64,000 nucleotides of DNA from Actinoplanes octamycinicus (lineage in GTDB: Bacteria; Actinomycetota; Actinomycetes; Mycobacteriales; Micromonosporaceae), in assembly GCF_014205225.1 (NCBI RefSeq), contig NZ_JACHNB010000001.1, forward strand, positions 3,887,501-3,951,500. The letters are read 5' to 3'. Below, piece by piece: positions 20,852 through 28,927 of this stretch (the stretch's first letter is position 1; the number at the start of each line of letters is the position of its first letter). The translations under genes and the position numbers were made by a program. Below the pieces are notes generated by a model. It had not been told where the DNA came from. It saw only the letters and a list, made by a program, of their open reading frames with translations, and searched no databases.

Positions 20852-21085
20852 TCAGGCGGCGAAGGCGTGCCGGACCGCCATCCGCGCCCACCGCATCCGC
20901 CCGATCGCGCAGTCCGGGTGCTCGCCGAACTCCTGCGCCACCAGCGCCGCGCAGCCGTGCGCGCCCAGCCGGTCCACGGTCGCGTCGATCGCCGCGCGGA
21001 TCACCTCCGCGGTCGGCTGCTGGGAACGCTGCAGGTCCGAGACGAACAGCGCTTCGGTACGGACGTCGTCGATCACTGCGCTCAT
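20852..21085 (-). CDS. Small protein of unknown function
   Basis: 77-aa protein, mostly helical, with a single Cys pair (HGCAALVAQEFGEHPDCAIGRM) near the middle. ATG at 21085 has GGAGG seven bases upstream, and codon use matches real genes. Hydrophobic segments long enough for a membrane are absent. It sits upstream of the trp leader on the same strand with 130 bases between, so it could share the region's transcription but is probably separate. I do not recognise the family. Confidence 0.65.
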   Translation of the reverse strand: MSAVIDDVRTEALFVSDLQRSQQPTAEVIRAAIDATVDRLGAHGCAALVAQEFGEHPDCAIGRMRWARMAVRHAFAA

Positions 21086-21386
21086 CGGGTCCTCCTCGGT
21101 CCTCGGTAGCTCGGCGGTTGCTCGGGAATCAGCACACCGCCGCCGGGATGCCGGCCGGGCGTACCCGGGTTGCGGCTTGGTTGCGGGTACCCGGCCCGTC
21201 CCGGCGGTACGTGTCATACCCGGGGTTCGGGGCCCGGAGGCTCGCGGATGGGTCGGACTTCCGACGTACCGGAAATCGGCGGCCCGTGCCCGGAGCGGGC
21301 CCGGGGGAATCCGGCGGACCCGGCACCGTGCCAGAAATAACCGGATATCGTCGGGAAAGTAGCCATGCCGATCGAGGGGAGCTGCC
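21086..21386. other. Divergent intergenic region
   Basis: About 300 bases between the small protein at 21085 and the receiver at 21387, transcribed away from each other. It holds several GGTACCCGG-like short repeats around 21170-21200 and one copy of the plus-strand motif GTACCGGAAA (21266-21275). No gene is supported. Both promoters must lie here, but neither is clear. Confidence 0.5.
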
Positions 21387-21761
21387 GTGACCACGGTCCT
21401 GGTGGCCGACGACGACGCCGACATCCGTGACCTGGTGGCCTTCAAGCTGGAGCAGGCCGGGCTCGAAGTGATCACGGTCGGCGACGGTCAGGCCGCCGTG
21501 GAGCAGGCCCGGATGCACCATCCCACCCTCGCCGTGCTGGACGTCTCGATGCCGCTGCTGTCCGGGATCGACGTGTGCCGGATGCTGCGCGCCGACCCGT
21601 CCACCGCCGGGATGCTGATCATCATGCTCACCGCCCGGGTGCAGGAGCAGGACGTCGAGGGCGGGTTCAGCGCCGGCGCGGACGACTACGTGACCAAGCC
21701 GTTCAGCCCGCGTGAGCTGGTGTCCCGGATTCAGGCACTGCTCACGCGGGCTCGCACGTAG
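21387..21761 (+). CDS. Single-domain response regulator
   Basis: 124-aa receiver with no output domain. Conserved residues are all present: acidic triad VADDDAD, phospho-acceptor in LAVLDVSMP (about Asp52), Thr in IMLTARV and Lys in YVTKPFSP. Stand-alone receivers act as phosphate shuttles or bind partner proteins. The kinase partner is not adjacent; the nearest orphan kinase in the window is the PAS protein at 53285. GTG start with GGGGAGCTG upstream. Convergent with the membrane protein at 21796. Confidence 0.88.
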   Translation: MTTVLVADDDADIRDLVAFKLEQAGLEVITVGDGQAAVEQARMHHPTLAVLDVSMPLLSGIDVCRMLRADPSTAGMLIIMLTARVQEQDVEGGFSAGADDYVTKPFSPRELVSRIQALLTRART

Positions 21762-21795
21762 CCGGCTTGCCGGTCGGGCTCGATCGGCGGCTCGC

Positions 21796-22776
21796 CTATC
21801 GGGTGAAGTCGTAGCTTCCGCCGGTGCCGGGCACCTTCGCGGGCTGCCCCTTGCGGGCCTGCTCGGCCTTGCGCGCGGTGTCGAAGACGTCCCACAGCCC
21901 GCCGATTACCAGGATCGCGATGATCAGGGTGTTCAACCAGGTCCGGGTGCCGCCGCCGTGGAGATCCAGGAAGCCGTGGAACTCCGGGTTGAAGAACCGG
22001 TCGGTGGCCAGCAGCCAGACCAGCGGGACCGTGTACGTCGTGACCAGCACCGCGTTCACCGCGGCGACCGTGCGGGTCCGGGTGCCCAGCCTGTAGACCC
22101 AGATGTAGTAGAAGCCGCGGAGCAGGAACAGGGCGATGATCACCGGCCACCAGAACGCCCAGTTCGCCGGGTCGAGCAGCGGCACGTCGGAGAACGTGAA
22201 CTGCTGCAGCACCAGGCCGGCGATCAGCAGCGCCACCCAGACCAGCCCGGTGGCCAGCTCGACCAGCCGGTCCCGGTTCTGCTCGTACTTCGGCAGATCC
22301 TTCGGCGACCAGGTGGTCCGGAGATCGGCCCGGCCGACGCCGGTGCGCTCCAGGATCGCGAAGACCAGGGTGACCCAGAAGCAGATCTGGCCGCCGACGG
22401 TGAGCAGCGCGGAGATCGACCGGCCGATGATCTTGCCGATGTCCGGGTCCTCGAAGAGCTGCACGGCGATCCCGATCCCGAGGACGATCGGCAGCACCGT
22501 CCAGAGCAGCATCTTGAGGAACCGGCGCCAGAGCGGGAAGAGGTCCGGGCCGATCAGGTAGCCCGGACGGCCGGCGTAGCGGTCGGCCAGCCGGTCCGGG
22601 TCGCCGAGCTCGGTGAGCGCCGACTCGACGGCCGCCTCCCGGCTCTGCCCGGCGTCCATCCGGGCCTCCACCGCGTCCTCGATCGAGGCCCGCAGCTCGC
22701 GGTCGATGTCGGCCCGCTGCTGCTCCGGGATGCGGCGCAGCGCGGTGAACACGTAGCGATCGACGAAGTCGTTCAC
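21796..22776 (-). CDS. Permease-prefix (HAAS-like) membrane protein
   Basis: 326-aa protein whose first 75 residues form the small helical domain often seen before actinomycete permeases (FTALRRIPEQQRADI, then ALTELGDPDRLADRYAGRPGYLIGP), followed by about six membrane segments. Such proteins usually sit beside a PadR regulator, as here: the start overlaps the padR stop by ATGA. Probably an envelope-stress or signalling membrane protein; exact role unknown. Confidence 0.75.
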   Translation of the reverse strand: MNDFVDRYVFTALRRIPEQQRADIDRELRASIEDAVEARMDAGQSREAAVESALTELGDPDRLADRYAGRPGYLIGPDLFPLWRRFLKMLLWTVLPIVLGIGIAVQLFEDPDIGKIIGRSISALLTVGGQICFWVTLVFAILERTGVGRADLRTTWSPKDLPKYEQNRDRLVELATGLVWVALLIAGLVLQQFTFSDVPLLDPANWAFWWPVIIALFLLRGFYYIWVYRLGTRTRTVAAVNAVLVTTYTVPLVWLLATDRFFNPEFHGFLDLHGGGTRTWLNTLIIAILVIGGLWDVFDTARKAEQARKGQPAKVPGTGGSYDFTR

Positions 22777-23117
22777 TTCTCACTCCCCAGGTTGGTGTCG
22801 GACAGGTCGCCGATCGCCCGGTCGAGCCGGGCCCACTCGCCGCGCAGGGTGCCGGCGACGGCGTCGCCCTGCGCGGTGGTCCGGTAGAACTTCCGCGGGC
22901 GGGCCTCATCGGTGTTCCACTCGCTGGTCAGCAGCCCCTGCGCCTCGAGCCGGCGCAGCAGCGGGTAGAGCGTGTTGGCCTCGACCTCGAAGCCGGCCCG
23001 GCTCAGCGTCTCGAGCAACGAGTAGCCATAGCCCGGCTCCCGCAGGACGGTGAGGCTGGCGACGACGACCGTGCCGCGCCGCAGCTCCTGCAGGTGTCCG
23101 GCTAGCGTCGCATCCAT
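22773..23117 (-). CDS. PadR-family transcriptional regulator
   Basis: About 114 aa. The winged helix is typical of PadR: GYGYSLLETLSRAGFEV, NTLYPLLRRLEAQGLL and a wing ending RKFYRTTAQG. ATG at 23117 has GAGG seven bases upstream; an in-frame ATG at 23123 overlaps that site. It is coupled by ATGA overlap to the membrane protein gene it likely controls, and a perfect palindrome lies 17 bases upstream of the start, so autorepression is likely. Confidence 0.9.
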   Translation of the reverse strand: MDATLAGHLQELRRGTVVVASLTVLREPGYGYSLLETLSRAGFEVEANTLYPLLRRLEAQGLLTSEWNTDEARPRKFYRTTAQGDAVAGTLRGEWARLDRAIGDLSDTNLGSEK

Positions 23118-23133
23118 TGTCATGCCTCAAACG

Positions 23134-23154
23134 ATAGTGTGCGTCGCACACTAT
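23134..23154. promoter_or_regulatory. PadR operator palindrome
   Basis: ATAGTGTGCG at 23134-23143 and its exact reverse complement at 23145-23154 surround a single central T, a 21-bp perfect dyad. It lies just upstream of padR and is AT-richer than its surroundings. The ATGT/ACAT-like ends are similar in style to known PadR operators. Assignment to the adjacent regulator is inference. Confidence 0.75.
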
Positions 23155-23173
23155 GACAAGTGGATACAGCAAA

Positions 23174-23203
23174 GTGGCCCGCAACCATATGGTTGCGGGC
23201 CAC
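23174..23203 (-). terminator. Terminator of the GH3 gene
   Basis: A perfect 30-base palindrome with 15-base arms (GTGGCCCGCAACCAT and complement). Read leftwards it begins 13 bases after the beta-glucosidase stop and is followed by TTTGCTGT, so it is a good intrinsic terminator that also insulates the padR promoter. Confidence 0.8.
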
Positions 23204-23215
23204 GCTCAGGTCCGG

Positions 23216-25390
23216 TCAGTCGTTCGCTGCCTGGACGAGTTTCCGCAGCGTGTCGGCGGTGACCGGGCTGCCCGGGAAGGCTGCCATCCGCTTGATCGGG
23301 ATGCTCGCCATCATCAGCATCATCCCGGGATCGGCGGCCATCGCGGCCATCGTCGAGTCGCCGACCTGCTCCATCGCCGCCGCGAAGGCCTCGCCGAGCA
23401 CCTCGGCGCCGCGCGGGTCGGCGAACCACTCGCCGATGCTGGACTCCTCGGTCAGCGGCACCCGGGCCTCGTCGCCGGCGACCTCGCGGGTCACCGTGGC
23501 CCGGATGTCCCGGGACGAGGCGCCGATCTCGAACAGGTACGGGCCGTCCTCGACCACCCACCGGTGCAGCCGGGTGTCCCAGTAGGCCAGGTCGTCGCGC
23601 TCGACGCGCAGCGTGACCTCGACCGTCGCGCCGGCCGCGACCGCCACGTTCGCGAACGCCTTCAGCTCGCGCGGCGCCCGCCGCACCCGGGAGCCGGGCC
23701 GGCTCACGTAGATCTGCACCACCTCGCGGCCGTCCCGGTCACCGGTGTTGGTCACCGGCACCCGGAACTCCAGCCCGGAGCCGCCCGGCGTGCCGTAGGC
23801 GAACGAGGTGTAGGAGAGCCCGAAGCCGAACGGGTAGGCCACCGGGGTGTCCCGGGCGTCGAAACCGCGGTAGCCGACGTGCAGGCCCTCGCCGTACCGG
23901 ACATGGCCGTGCTCGCCCGGGAAGTCCAGGTAGGACGGGTGGTCGGCGAGCCGGACCGGGATCGTCTCGGCCAGCCGCCCGCTCGGGTTGACCCGGCCGA
24001 ACAGCACGTCGGCCAGCGCGCTGCCGCCGGCCTGGCCGAGCAGCCAGCCCTCCACGATCGCCGGCACCCGGGCCTCCCACGGGCTGGTCAGCAGCACCGC
24101 GCCGTTGGAGAGCACCACGACGGTGTTCGGGTTCGCCGCGGACACCCGCTCGATCAGCGCCAGATGCTCGGCGGGCAGGTCCAGCGACTCCCGGTCGGCG
24201 CCCTCGGTCTCGTGCGCCGAACCGACGAAGACCAGCGCCACGTCGCTGCCCCGGGCCACCTCGGCCGCCGCGTCCGGGTCGACGTAGCCCTCCGCGAACG
24301 TGACCGTCGCCGAGGTCGAGGCCCGGATCTCGGTGAGCGCGTCGTCCAGCCGGGTCGGCGTGATCTGCGAGCTGCCACCACCCTGGTAGCGCGGGCTCCG
24401 GGCGAACTCGCCGAGCACCGCGACCGTCTGCCCCTCCGCGCGCAGCGGAAGCAGCCCGCCGTCGTTCTTCAACAGCACGATCGCCCGGCCGGCGATCTCC
24501 CGGGCCAGGGCGTGATGCGCGGCCGCGTCATAGCTTCCGGGTTCGCGCTTCCCGGCGTTCACCACCATTGTCCGTACGAGGTCAGCGGACCTCCGCAGCG
24601 CCGCCGGGTCGAGCGTGCCCGCCTCCACCGCGTCCACCAGGGCCCGGTCGCCCGCCTCGTCCGGGCCGGGCATGGTCAGGTCCAGGCCGGCCCGGACCGC
24701 CGCCACCCGGTCGACCACCGCGCCCCAGTCGGACACGACCAGGCCCGCGAAGCCCCACTCGTCCCGGAGCACCTCGGTGAGCAGCCAGTGGTGCTCGCTC
24801 GCGTAGACCCCGTTCACCCGGTTGTAGGCGCACATCACGGTCCACGGCTGGGCCCTGGTCACCACCCGGTGGAAGGCGCGCAGGTACATCTCCCGCAGGG
24901 TGCGCTCGTCGACGTCGGCGCTCACCCGCATCCGGTCGGTCTCCTGGCTGTTCACCGCGAAGTGCTTGAGCGAGGCGCCGACCCCCCTGCTCTGCAGGCC
25001 GCGCACCCACTCGGTGGCCAGCACCCCGGTCAGCAGCGGGTCCTCGGAGAAGTACTCGAAGTTGCGGCCGCCGAGCGGGCTGCGCTTCAGGTTCACGCCC
25101 GGGCCGAGCAGCACCGCCACGTCCATCGCCCGGCACTCGTCGCCGAGCGCCTCGCCCATCCGGCGCAGCAACTCCGGATCCCAGGTGGAGGCGCTCGCCA
25201 CGGCCGGCGGGAAGCAGGTGGCCGGGACGCCGGCCAGCAGGTCGCCGCGGGACGCCTGCATCCGGACGCCGTGCGGGCCGTCGGTCACGGTCACCGCGGG
25301 CAGCCCCGCGGAGTCGATCGCGGTGGTCCGCCAGAAGTCGCTGCCGCTGGTGAGCGCCGCCTGCTCGGCGGTGGTGAGCTCCGAAGTCAT
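23216..25390 (-). CDS. Beta-glucosidase, GH3 family
   Basis: 724-aa retaining glycosidase without signal peptide. The N-terminal barrel has KHFAVNSQETDR and the nucleophile region GLVVSDWGAV (about Asp225), followed by the alpha/beta sandwich (DVALVFVGSAHETEG) and a C-terminal fibronectin III-like domain (about 590-690). It should release glucose or similar sugars from beta-linked oligosaccharides. ATG 25390 is favoured by spacing to an AAGGG; ATG 25396 is an alternative. It is divergent from the TetR gene at 25483, with a palindrome between them that probably controls both. Confidence 0.92.
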   Translation of the reverse strand: MTSELTTAEQAALTSGSDFWRTTAIDSAGLPAVTVTDGPHGVRMQASRGDLLAGVPATCFPPAVASASTWDPELLRRMGEALGDECRAMDVAVLLGPGVNLKRSPLGGRNFEYFSEDPLLTGVLATEWVRGLQSRGVGASLKHFAVNSQETDRMRVSADVDERTLREMYLRAFHRVVTRAQPWTVMCAYNRVNGVYASEHHWLLTEVLRDEWGFAGLVVSDWGAVVDRVAAVRAGLDLTMPGPDEAGDRALVDAVEAGTLDPAALRRSADLVRTMVVNAGKREPGSYDAAAHHALAREIAGRAIVLLKNDGGLLPLRAEGQTVAVLGEFARSPRYQGGGSSQITPTRLDDALTEIRASTSATVTFAEGYVDPDAAAEVARGSDVALVFVGSAHETEGADRESLDLPAEHLALIERVSAANPNTVVVLSNGAVLLTSPWEARVPAIVEGWLLGQAGGSALADVLFGRVNPSGRLAETIPVRLADHPSYLDFPGEHGHVRYGEGLHVGYRGFDARDTPVAYPFGFGLSYTSFAYGTPGGSGLEFRVPVTNTGDRDGREVVQIYVSRPGSRVRRAPRELKAFANVAVAAGATVEVTLRVERDDLAYWDTRLHRWVVEDGPYLFEIGASSRDIRATVTREVAGDEARVPLTEESSIGEWFADPRGAEVLGEAFAAAMEQVGDSTMAAMAADPGMMLMMASIPIKRMAAFPGSPVTADTLRKLVQAAND

Positions 25391-25413
25391 GACCATCCCT
25401 TACTCTTACTGAG

Positions 25414-25426
25414 TACCTACTAGGTA
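25414..25426. promoter_or_regulatory. Candidate operator between GH3 and TetR genes
   Basis: TACCTA, central C, TAGGTA: a 13-bp perfect palindrome inside an AT-rich stretch of about 40 bases. Position between divergent regulator and glucosidase suggests it is the TetR binding site, but it is short. Confidence 0.5.
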
Positions 25427-25482
25427 ATAACTTAGGACGCCCCTTCCGGCCCGGGCAAGAGGCAGTTGATAGGAAAGAACCC

Positions 25483-26172
25483 GTGAACAGCGCCCCGCCC
25501 CCACCGGAACCCGGCCTCGCCCCGGGCCGCCCGGCAAGCTCCCCGTCGCGCCGCCGCGACCGGGCCCGGCTGCCCGCCGCCGAGCGCCGCCGGCAGATCC
25601 TCGACGCGACCACCCGGCTGATCGCCGAGCGCGGCTTCTGGGGCCTGTCGATGCAGGACGTCGCCGACGACTGCGGCCTCACCGTGCCGGGGTTGCTGCA
25701 CCACGTCGGCTCCAAGGACAACTTGCTGGTCGCCGTCCTGGAACACCGCGACCAGGAGGACCACCGCTCCCTCGCCGCCGAGCTGGGGATCAGCCCCGAG
25801 GAGGCCGGACAAGGGGTGATCCGTGCGGAGGTCGTCGAGCGGGTTTCGCTGCCGGAGATCTGCGCGGCGCTGGTCCGGCGCAACGCCGGGCAGCCGGAGA
25901 TCGTCCGGCTCTTCGCCGTGCTGGAGGCCGAGTCACTGGCCCCCGAACACCCGGCCCACGACTACTTCAAGGGGCGGCAGGACAGCACCATCGCCCAGCT
26001 GACCGCGCTGGCCAAGGACCTGACCCCGGAGCCGGAGATCCTGGCCCGCCAGATCATGGCCCTGATGGACGGCCTGCAGATCCAGTGGCTGCGCGACCCG
26101 TCCCGGATCGACCTGGTCGCCGCCTGGTCCGCCGCCGCCTCAGCCCTCTTCCCTGCCCCGAAATGGCCCTGA
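25483..26172 (+). CDS. TetR-family regulator of the GH3 gene, 3' end part of a repeat
   Basis: 229-aa protein. The N-terminal helix-turn-helix is at about residues 28-75 (RRQILDATTRLIAERGF, MQDVADDCGLTVPGLLHHVGSKDNLL), and the C-terminal ligand domain follows. It diverges from the beta-glucosidase and likely represses it until a sugar inducer binds. The GTG start has GGAAAG upstream. The 3' end is odd: the last helix is encoded by the first unit of a tandem array, and the stop TGA overlaps the ATG of the next unit. The ancestral protein probably ended ...FPAPK with a TAG stop, as the last unit still does. Confidence 0.88.
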   Translation: MNSAPPPPEPGLAPGRPASSPSRRRDRARLPAAERRRQILDATTRLIAERGFWGLSMQDVADDCGLTVPGLLHHVGSKDNLLVAVLEHRDQEDHRSLAAELGISPEEAGQGVIRAEVVERVSLPEICAALVRRNAGQPEIVRLFAVLEAESLAPEHPAHDYFKGRQDSTIAQLTALAKDLTPEPEILARQIMALMDGLQIQWLRDPSRIDLVAAWSAAASALFPAPKWP

Positions 26173-26451
26173 TGGACGGCCTGCGGATCCAGTGGCTGCG
26201 CGATCCGTCCCGGATCGACCTGGTCGTCGCCGCCTCGGCTCTCTTCCCCGCCAAGAAACGGCCTTGATGGACGGCCTGCGGATCCAGTGGCTCCGCGACC
26301 CGGCCCGGATCGACCTGGTCGCCGCCGCCTCAGCTCTCTTCCCCGCCCCGAAATGGCCCTGATGGACGGCCTGCGGATCCACTGGCTGCGCGACCCGGCC
26401 CATATCGACCTGGTCGCCGCCGCCTCAGCCCTTCTCCCCGCCCCGAAGTAG
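26065..26451 (+). repeat. Tandem copies of the TetR gene 3' end (95-bp period)
   Basis: Four copies of the stretch encoding MDGLxIxWLRDPxRIDLV...ALFPAPK start at 26065, 26172, 26267 and 26362. Copy 1 has 12 extra bases (107-base step); later steps are exactly 95 bases. Since 95 is not a multiple of three, each copy is in a new frame, yet each is open and begins with an ATG that overlaps the previous TGA stop as TGATG. Copies 2 to 4 would be peptides of 31, 31 and 29 residues. Differences between copies are few and partly synonymous. Whether copies 2-4 are translated is unknown. Confidence 0.9.
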
Positions 26452-26655
26452 CCGCCCGGCTCAGCGGCGCGTCGTCCACATCAGCGCGTTGTCCACAGGC
26501 CGGTCCCGCGAGTTCCCGTTTCCGCGCCACACTGTCTTCGGGCGGCTCCCCCTGGGTGGGAGGGGTCTGGGAAGTGGCCGGATCGCTCCGGCTCCGGCTC
26601 CGGGGGTGCCGCGAGGTCGGCGCGGGTCCGGGCCGCGGGCGCGCCTGCGGGTCTC

Positions 26656-26708
26656 GGCTGGCTCTCCAGGGTGTCTCGGGCACCCCGAGACACCCTGGAG
26701 AACCAGCC
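26656..26708. terminator. Long hairpin between convergent genes
   Basis: Arms of 25 bases (26656-26680 and 26684-26708) pair with one mismatch around a three-base loop CAC. It lies in the 425-base gap between the TetR repeat (plus) and the NYN gene (minus), so it may terminate both. The stem is unusually long and perfect for a simple terminator. No T-run on either side. Confidence 0.6.
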
Positions 26709-26744
26709 GGCAGCGGGACCGCGTCACGGCCCTGACCAAGGCGA

Positions 26745-26850
26745 GCCTCGCGTGGGGAGGCGCGGGCGCGATGGCCGCGGCGGGGCTTGCGTGGGGAGGC
26801 GCGGGCGGGATGGGCGGGGCGGGGCTTGCGGGGGTGGGCGACGGGCGGGG
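26745..26850. repeat. G-rich tandem repeat, about 40-bp period
   Basis: Units beginning GCCTCGCGTGGGGAGG, GCTTGCGTGGGGAGG and GCTTGCGGGGGTGGG start at 26745, 26785 and 26824. The rest of the 26452-26876 gap shows no gene. A copy of the motif GTACCGGAAA follows at 26861-26870. Confidence 0.7.
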
Positions 26851-26876
26851 CGCTCCGGGCGTACCGGAAAGGGGTT

Positions 26877-28100
26877 TCAGGCGGCGCCGAGCCAGGAGCG
26901 GACCTCGGCTGTCTCCTCGTCGCTGAGGGCGATGGCGGCGGCCTCGGCGCGGTTCAGCACGTTGTCGGCGAAGGCGGAGGCGATCTCGGCGGCCGCGGGT
27001 GGCGGCTGGCGGTAGAGCGGCGCGCCGCCGAACGCGGTGCCCCGGGTGACGAAGGCGATGGCGCTGCGGCTCACGTCGACGCCCTGCGCGGCCAGCTGGT
27101 CGCGGGCCCAGCGGGTCGCCTCGGTGAGGTTGAAGTGGTGGCCGGCGGCGTACTCGGCGAGCGACTGGTAGACCGGCGGCCACATCTCGCGGGGCAGGCG
27201 GGGCAGGCTGAGCAGCGCGCAGAGGCGGCCGACCGGCTCCGGCGCGGGGCCGGTGCTGATCCCGGATTCGGGGGGCTCGTGCCGGGCCGCGTCCCAGACG
27301 AAGTGGTTGGAGAATTTCGCGCTGGGCAGGGCCAGGCTCTCCAGGGCGCGGACGAACCCGCCGTTGCCGAACCAGTTGGTCTCGTCGACGCTCGGGCCGA
27401 GCTGCCGGCGCAGGTCGTGGGCGAGCGAGGCCAGGTTGAGCGGGCCGGTCGCCGCGGTGTAGCGCCAGGTGACCAGGTCACGGAACTGCTCGTAGGAGAC
27501 CGGGGTGGCCGGGTCGCCGGGGGACACCGGCGCCTCGTCGCTCTCCACCGGCTCGCCCTGCACCAGTTCGAGCAGCTCCTGGCTGGTGATCAGCCGGTCG
27601 GCGACCGCGGTGAACGCCTCGGCCGCGTCCGACGGCGAGACGATCGTGGTCCGCCGGTCGGCCCGGCGCAGCCGGACCAGCAGCGGCGTCATGTCGGAGT
27701 CGCCGGACGCGATCACGAACTCCTCGAACGACACCGGGTCGGCGAGCGCGTCGACCGCGTCGACCACCATCCGGATGTCCGCGGCGTTCTTGGTGTGGGT
27801 CAGCCGCGGGCAGTCGATCACCTCGAAGCCGGCGTTCACGAAGAACGGGCGGAACTGCGAGTAGTACAGCCGCTGCTGGGTGGCGCCGGTGTCCGGGTTG
27901 GGCACCCAGCCGCCCGGGTTCATGTAGCAGCGCAGGATCAGCCAGCGACGGGGGCCGTCCACGGTCAGCGACGTGGTCAGCCGGACCAACCACGAGGCCG
28001 GGTCCTTGGCGAACTGGATCGCCACGTCCGGGTCCTGCTTGATCAGTCCGCTGAACACGTTGTCGAAGTCCAGGTAGAGTGCGGCGCGTACGCGGGCCAT
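26877..28100 (-). CDS. NYN-domain (PIN-like) protein
   Basis: 407-aa protein. The first 190 residues form a NYN nuclease-like domain: YLDFDNVF at the start, a conserved Asp in NAADIRMVVDAV, and IASGDSDMTPL, which together give the acidic cluster of PIN-fold RNases. The second half contains one or two helical modules (VSYEQFRDLVTWRY, NWFGNGGFVRALE) reminiscent of the OST-HTH/LOTUS RNA-binding fold that often follows NYN domains. A role in RNA cleavage or binding is inferred. It overlaps nothing and has a GTG or ATG start at 28100 (ATG used). Confidence 0.82.
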   Translation of the reverse strand: MARVRAALYLDFDNVFSGLIKQDPDVAIQFAKDPASWLVRLTTSLTVDGPRRWLILRCYMNPGGWVPNPDTGATQQRLYYSQFRPFFVNAGFEVIDCPRLTHTKNAADIRMVVDAVDALADPVSFEEFVIASGDSDMTPLLVRLRRADRRTTIVSPSDAAEAFTAVADRLITSQELLELVQGEPVESDEAPVSPGDPATPVSYEQFRDLVTWRYTAATGPLNLASLAHDLRRQLGPSVDETNWFGNGGFVRALESLALPSAKFSNHFVWDAARHEPPESGISTGPAPEPVGRLCALLSLPRLPREMWPPVYQSLAEYAAGHHFNLTEATRWARDQLAAQGVDVSRSAIAFVTRGTAFGGAPLYRQPPPAAAEIASAFADNVLNRAEAAAIALSDEETAEVRSWLGAA

Positions 28101-28148
28101 GACCGTGAACCTACCGCGCCCGCGCCGCGCCGTCTCTCAGGCGAGCGA

Positions 28149-28421
28149 TTATCCGATCTTGCGCCGGGCGCCGGCGCCGGAGACCAGCGCCACCCCGGCC
28201 GCGGCCAGGCCGACCTGCAGGCCCAGCTCGATCCAGTCGATGCCCGGCGTCTCGTCGACGCCGAAGAGCGCCGCGAGGAACGTGCCGAGGATCCCGGCCA
28301 CCACGCCGACCAGCAGGGTGGCCCAGATCGGGATGCTCTGCTTGCCGGGCACCACCAGGCGGCCCAGCGCGCCGATGATCAGGCCGAAGACGATGCCGGT
28401 GAAGATGCCGTTGATTTCCAT
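28149..28421 (-). CDS. GlsB/YeaQ/YmgE-family membrane protein
   Basis: 90-aa protein with three hydrophobic helices and the family's Gly-rich pattern (GIVFGLIIGALGRLVVPGKQ, IWATLLVGVVAGILGT). These small transglycosylase-associated proteins are stress-linked in other bacteria; function is poorly defined. AGGAGCTGA lies upstream of the ATG. It is 36 bases from the YccF gene on the same strand and likely co-transcribed with it. Confidence 0.88.
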   Translation of the reverse strand: MEINGIFTGIVFGLIIGALGRLVVPGKQSIPIWATLLVGVVAGILGTFLAALFGVDETPGIDWIELGLQVGLAAAGVALVSGAGARRKIG

Positions 28422-28457
28422 CTCAGCTCCTGTCCGTGCTCCGGGAAGGGGTGCCGC

Positions 28458-28835
28458 TCAGTCCACGTCGACGATCTCCCGGCCGAGCGGCCAGAACGCC
28501 ACGGGGACCAGCTTGAAGTTGGCGATCCCGAACGGGATGCCGATGATCGTCACGCACAGCGCGATGCCGGCGGTCAGGTGCGCCAGCGCGATCCACCAGC
28601 CGAACAGGACCACCCAGAGGATGTTCGCCAGGCCGGAGCCGACCCCGGCGCCCGGGCGGGACACCACGGTGCGGCCGAACGGCCAGAGCGAGTAGAGCGC
28701 CAGGCGGCCCGCGGCGACGCCGAACGGGATGGTGATGATCAGGACGAAGCAGATCAGGGCCGCGAAGCCGTAGCCGATGGCGAGCAGGAAACCGCCGCCG
28801 AAGATGAACCACAGGACATTGAGGAGGAAGCGCAC
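28458..28835 (-). CDS. YccF-domain inner-membrane protein
   Basis: 125-aa protein with two copies of the YccF repeat: ...LNVLWFIFGGGFLLAIGY...IPFGVAAGRLALYSLWPFGR and ...LANILWVVLFGWWIALAH...IPFGIANFKLVPVAFWPLGR. About four membrane helices. The GTG at 28835 is chosen because family members begin directly with the VRFLLNVLW-like stretch; a longer reading to 28862 is possible. Function unknown beyond membrane location. Confidence 0.88.
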   Translation of the reverse strand: MRFLLNVLWFIFGGGFLLAIGYGFAALICFVLIITIPFGVAAGRLALYSLWPFGRTVVSRPGAGVGSGLANILWVVLFGWWIALAHLTAGIALCVTIIGIPFGIANFKLVPVAFWPLGREIVDVD

Positions 28836-28927
28836 CCGCTCAGCATGAACCCGGGTGGCCACCCTTAGGGGTCAGCCGTTCCGCCAAGGTCGCACACTCC
28901 GGACGCCGGGCCGGGCCGGATCCCGGG

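Noticed and set aside
26452..26876. Insertion sequence remnant suggested by hairpin and repeats
   Set aside because: No transposase fragment, no target duplication and no second copy of the hairpin seen in the window.
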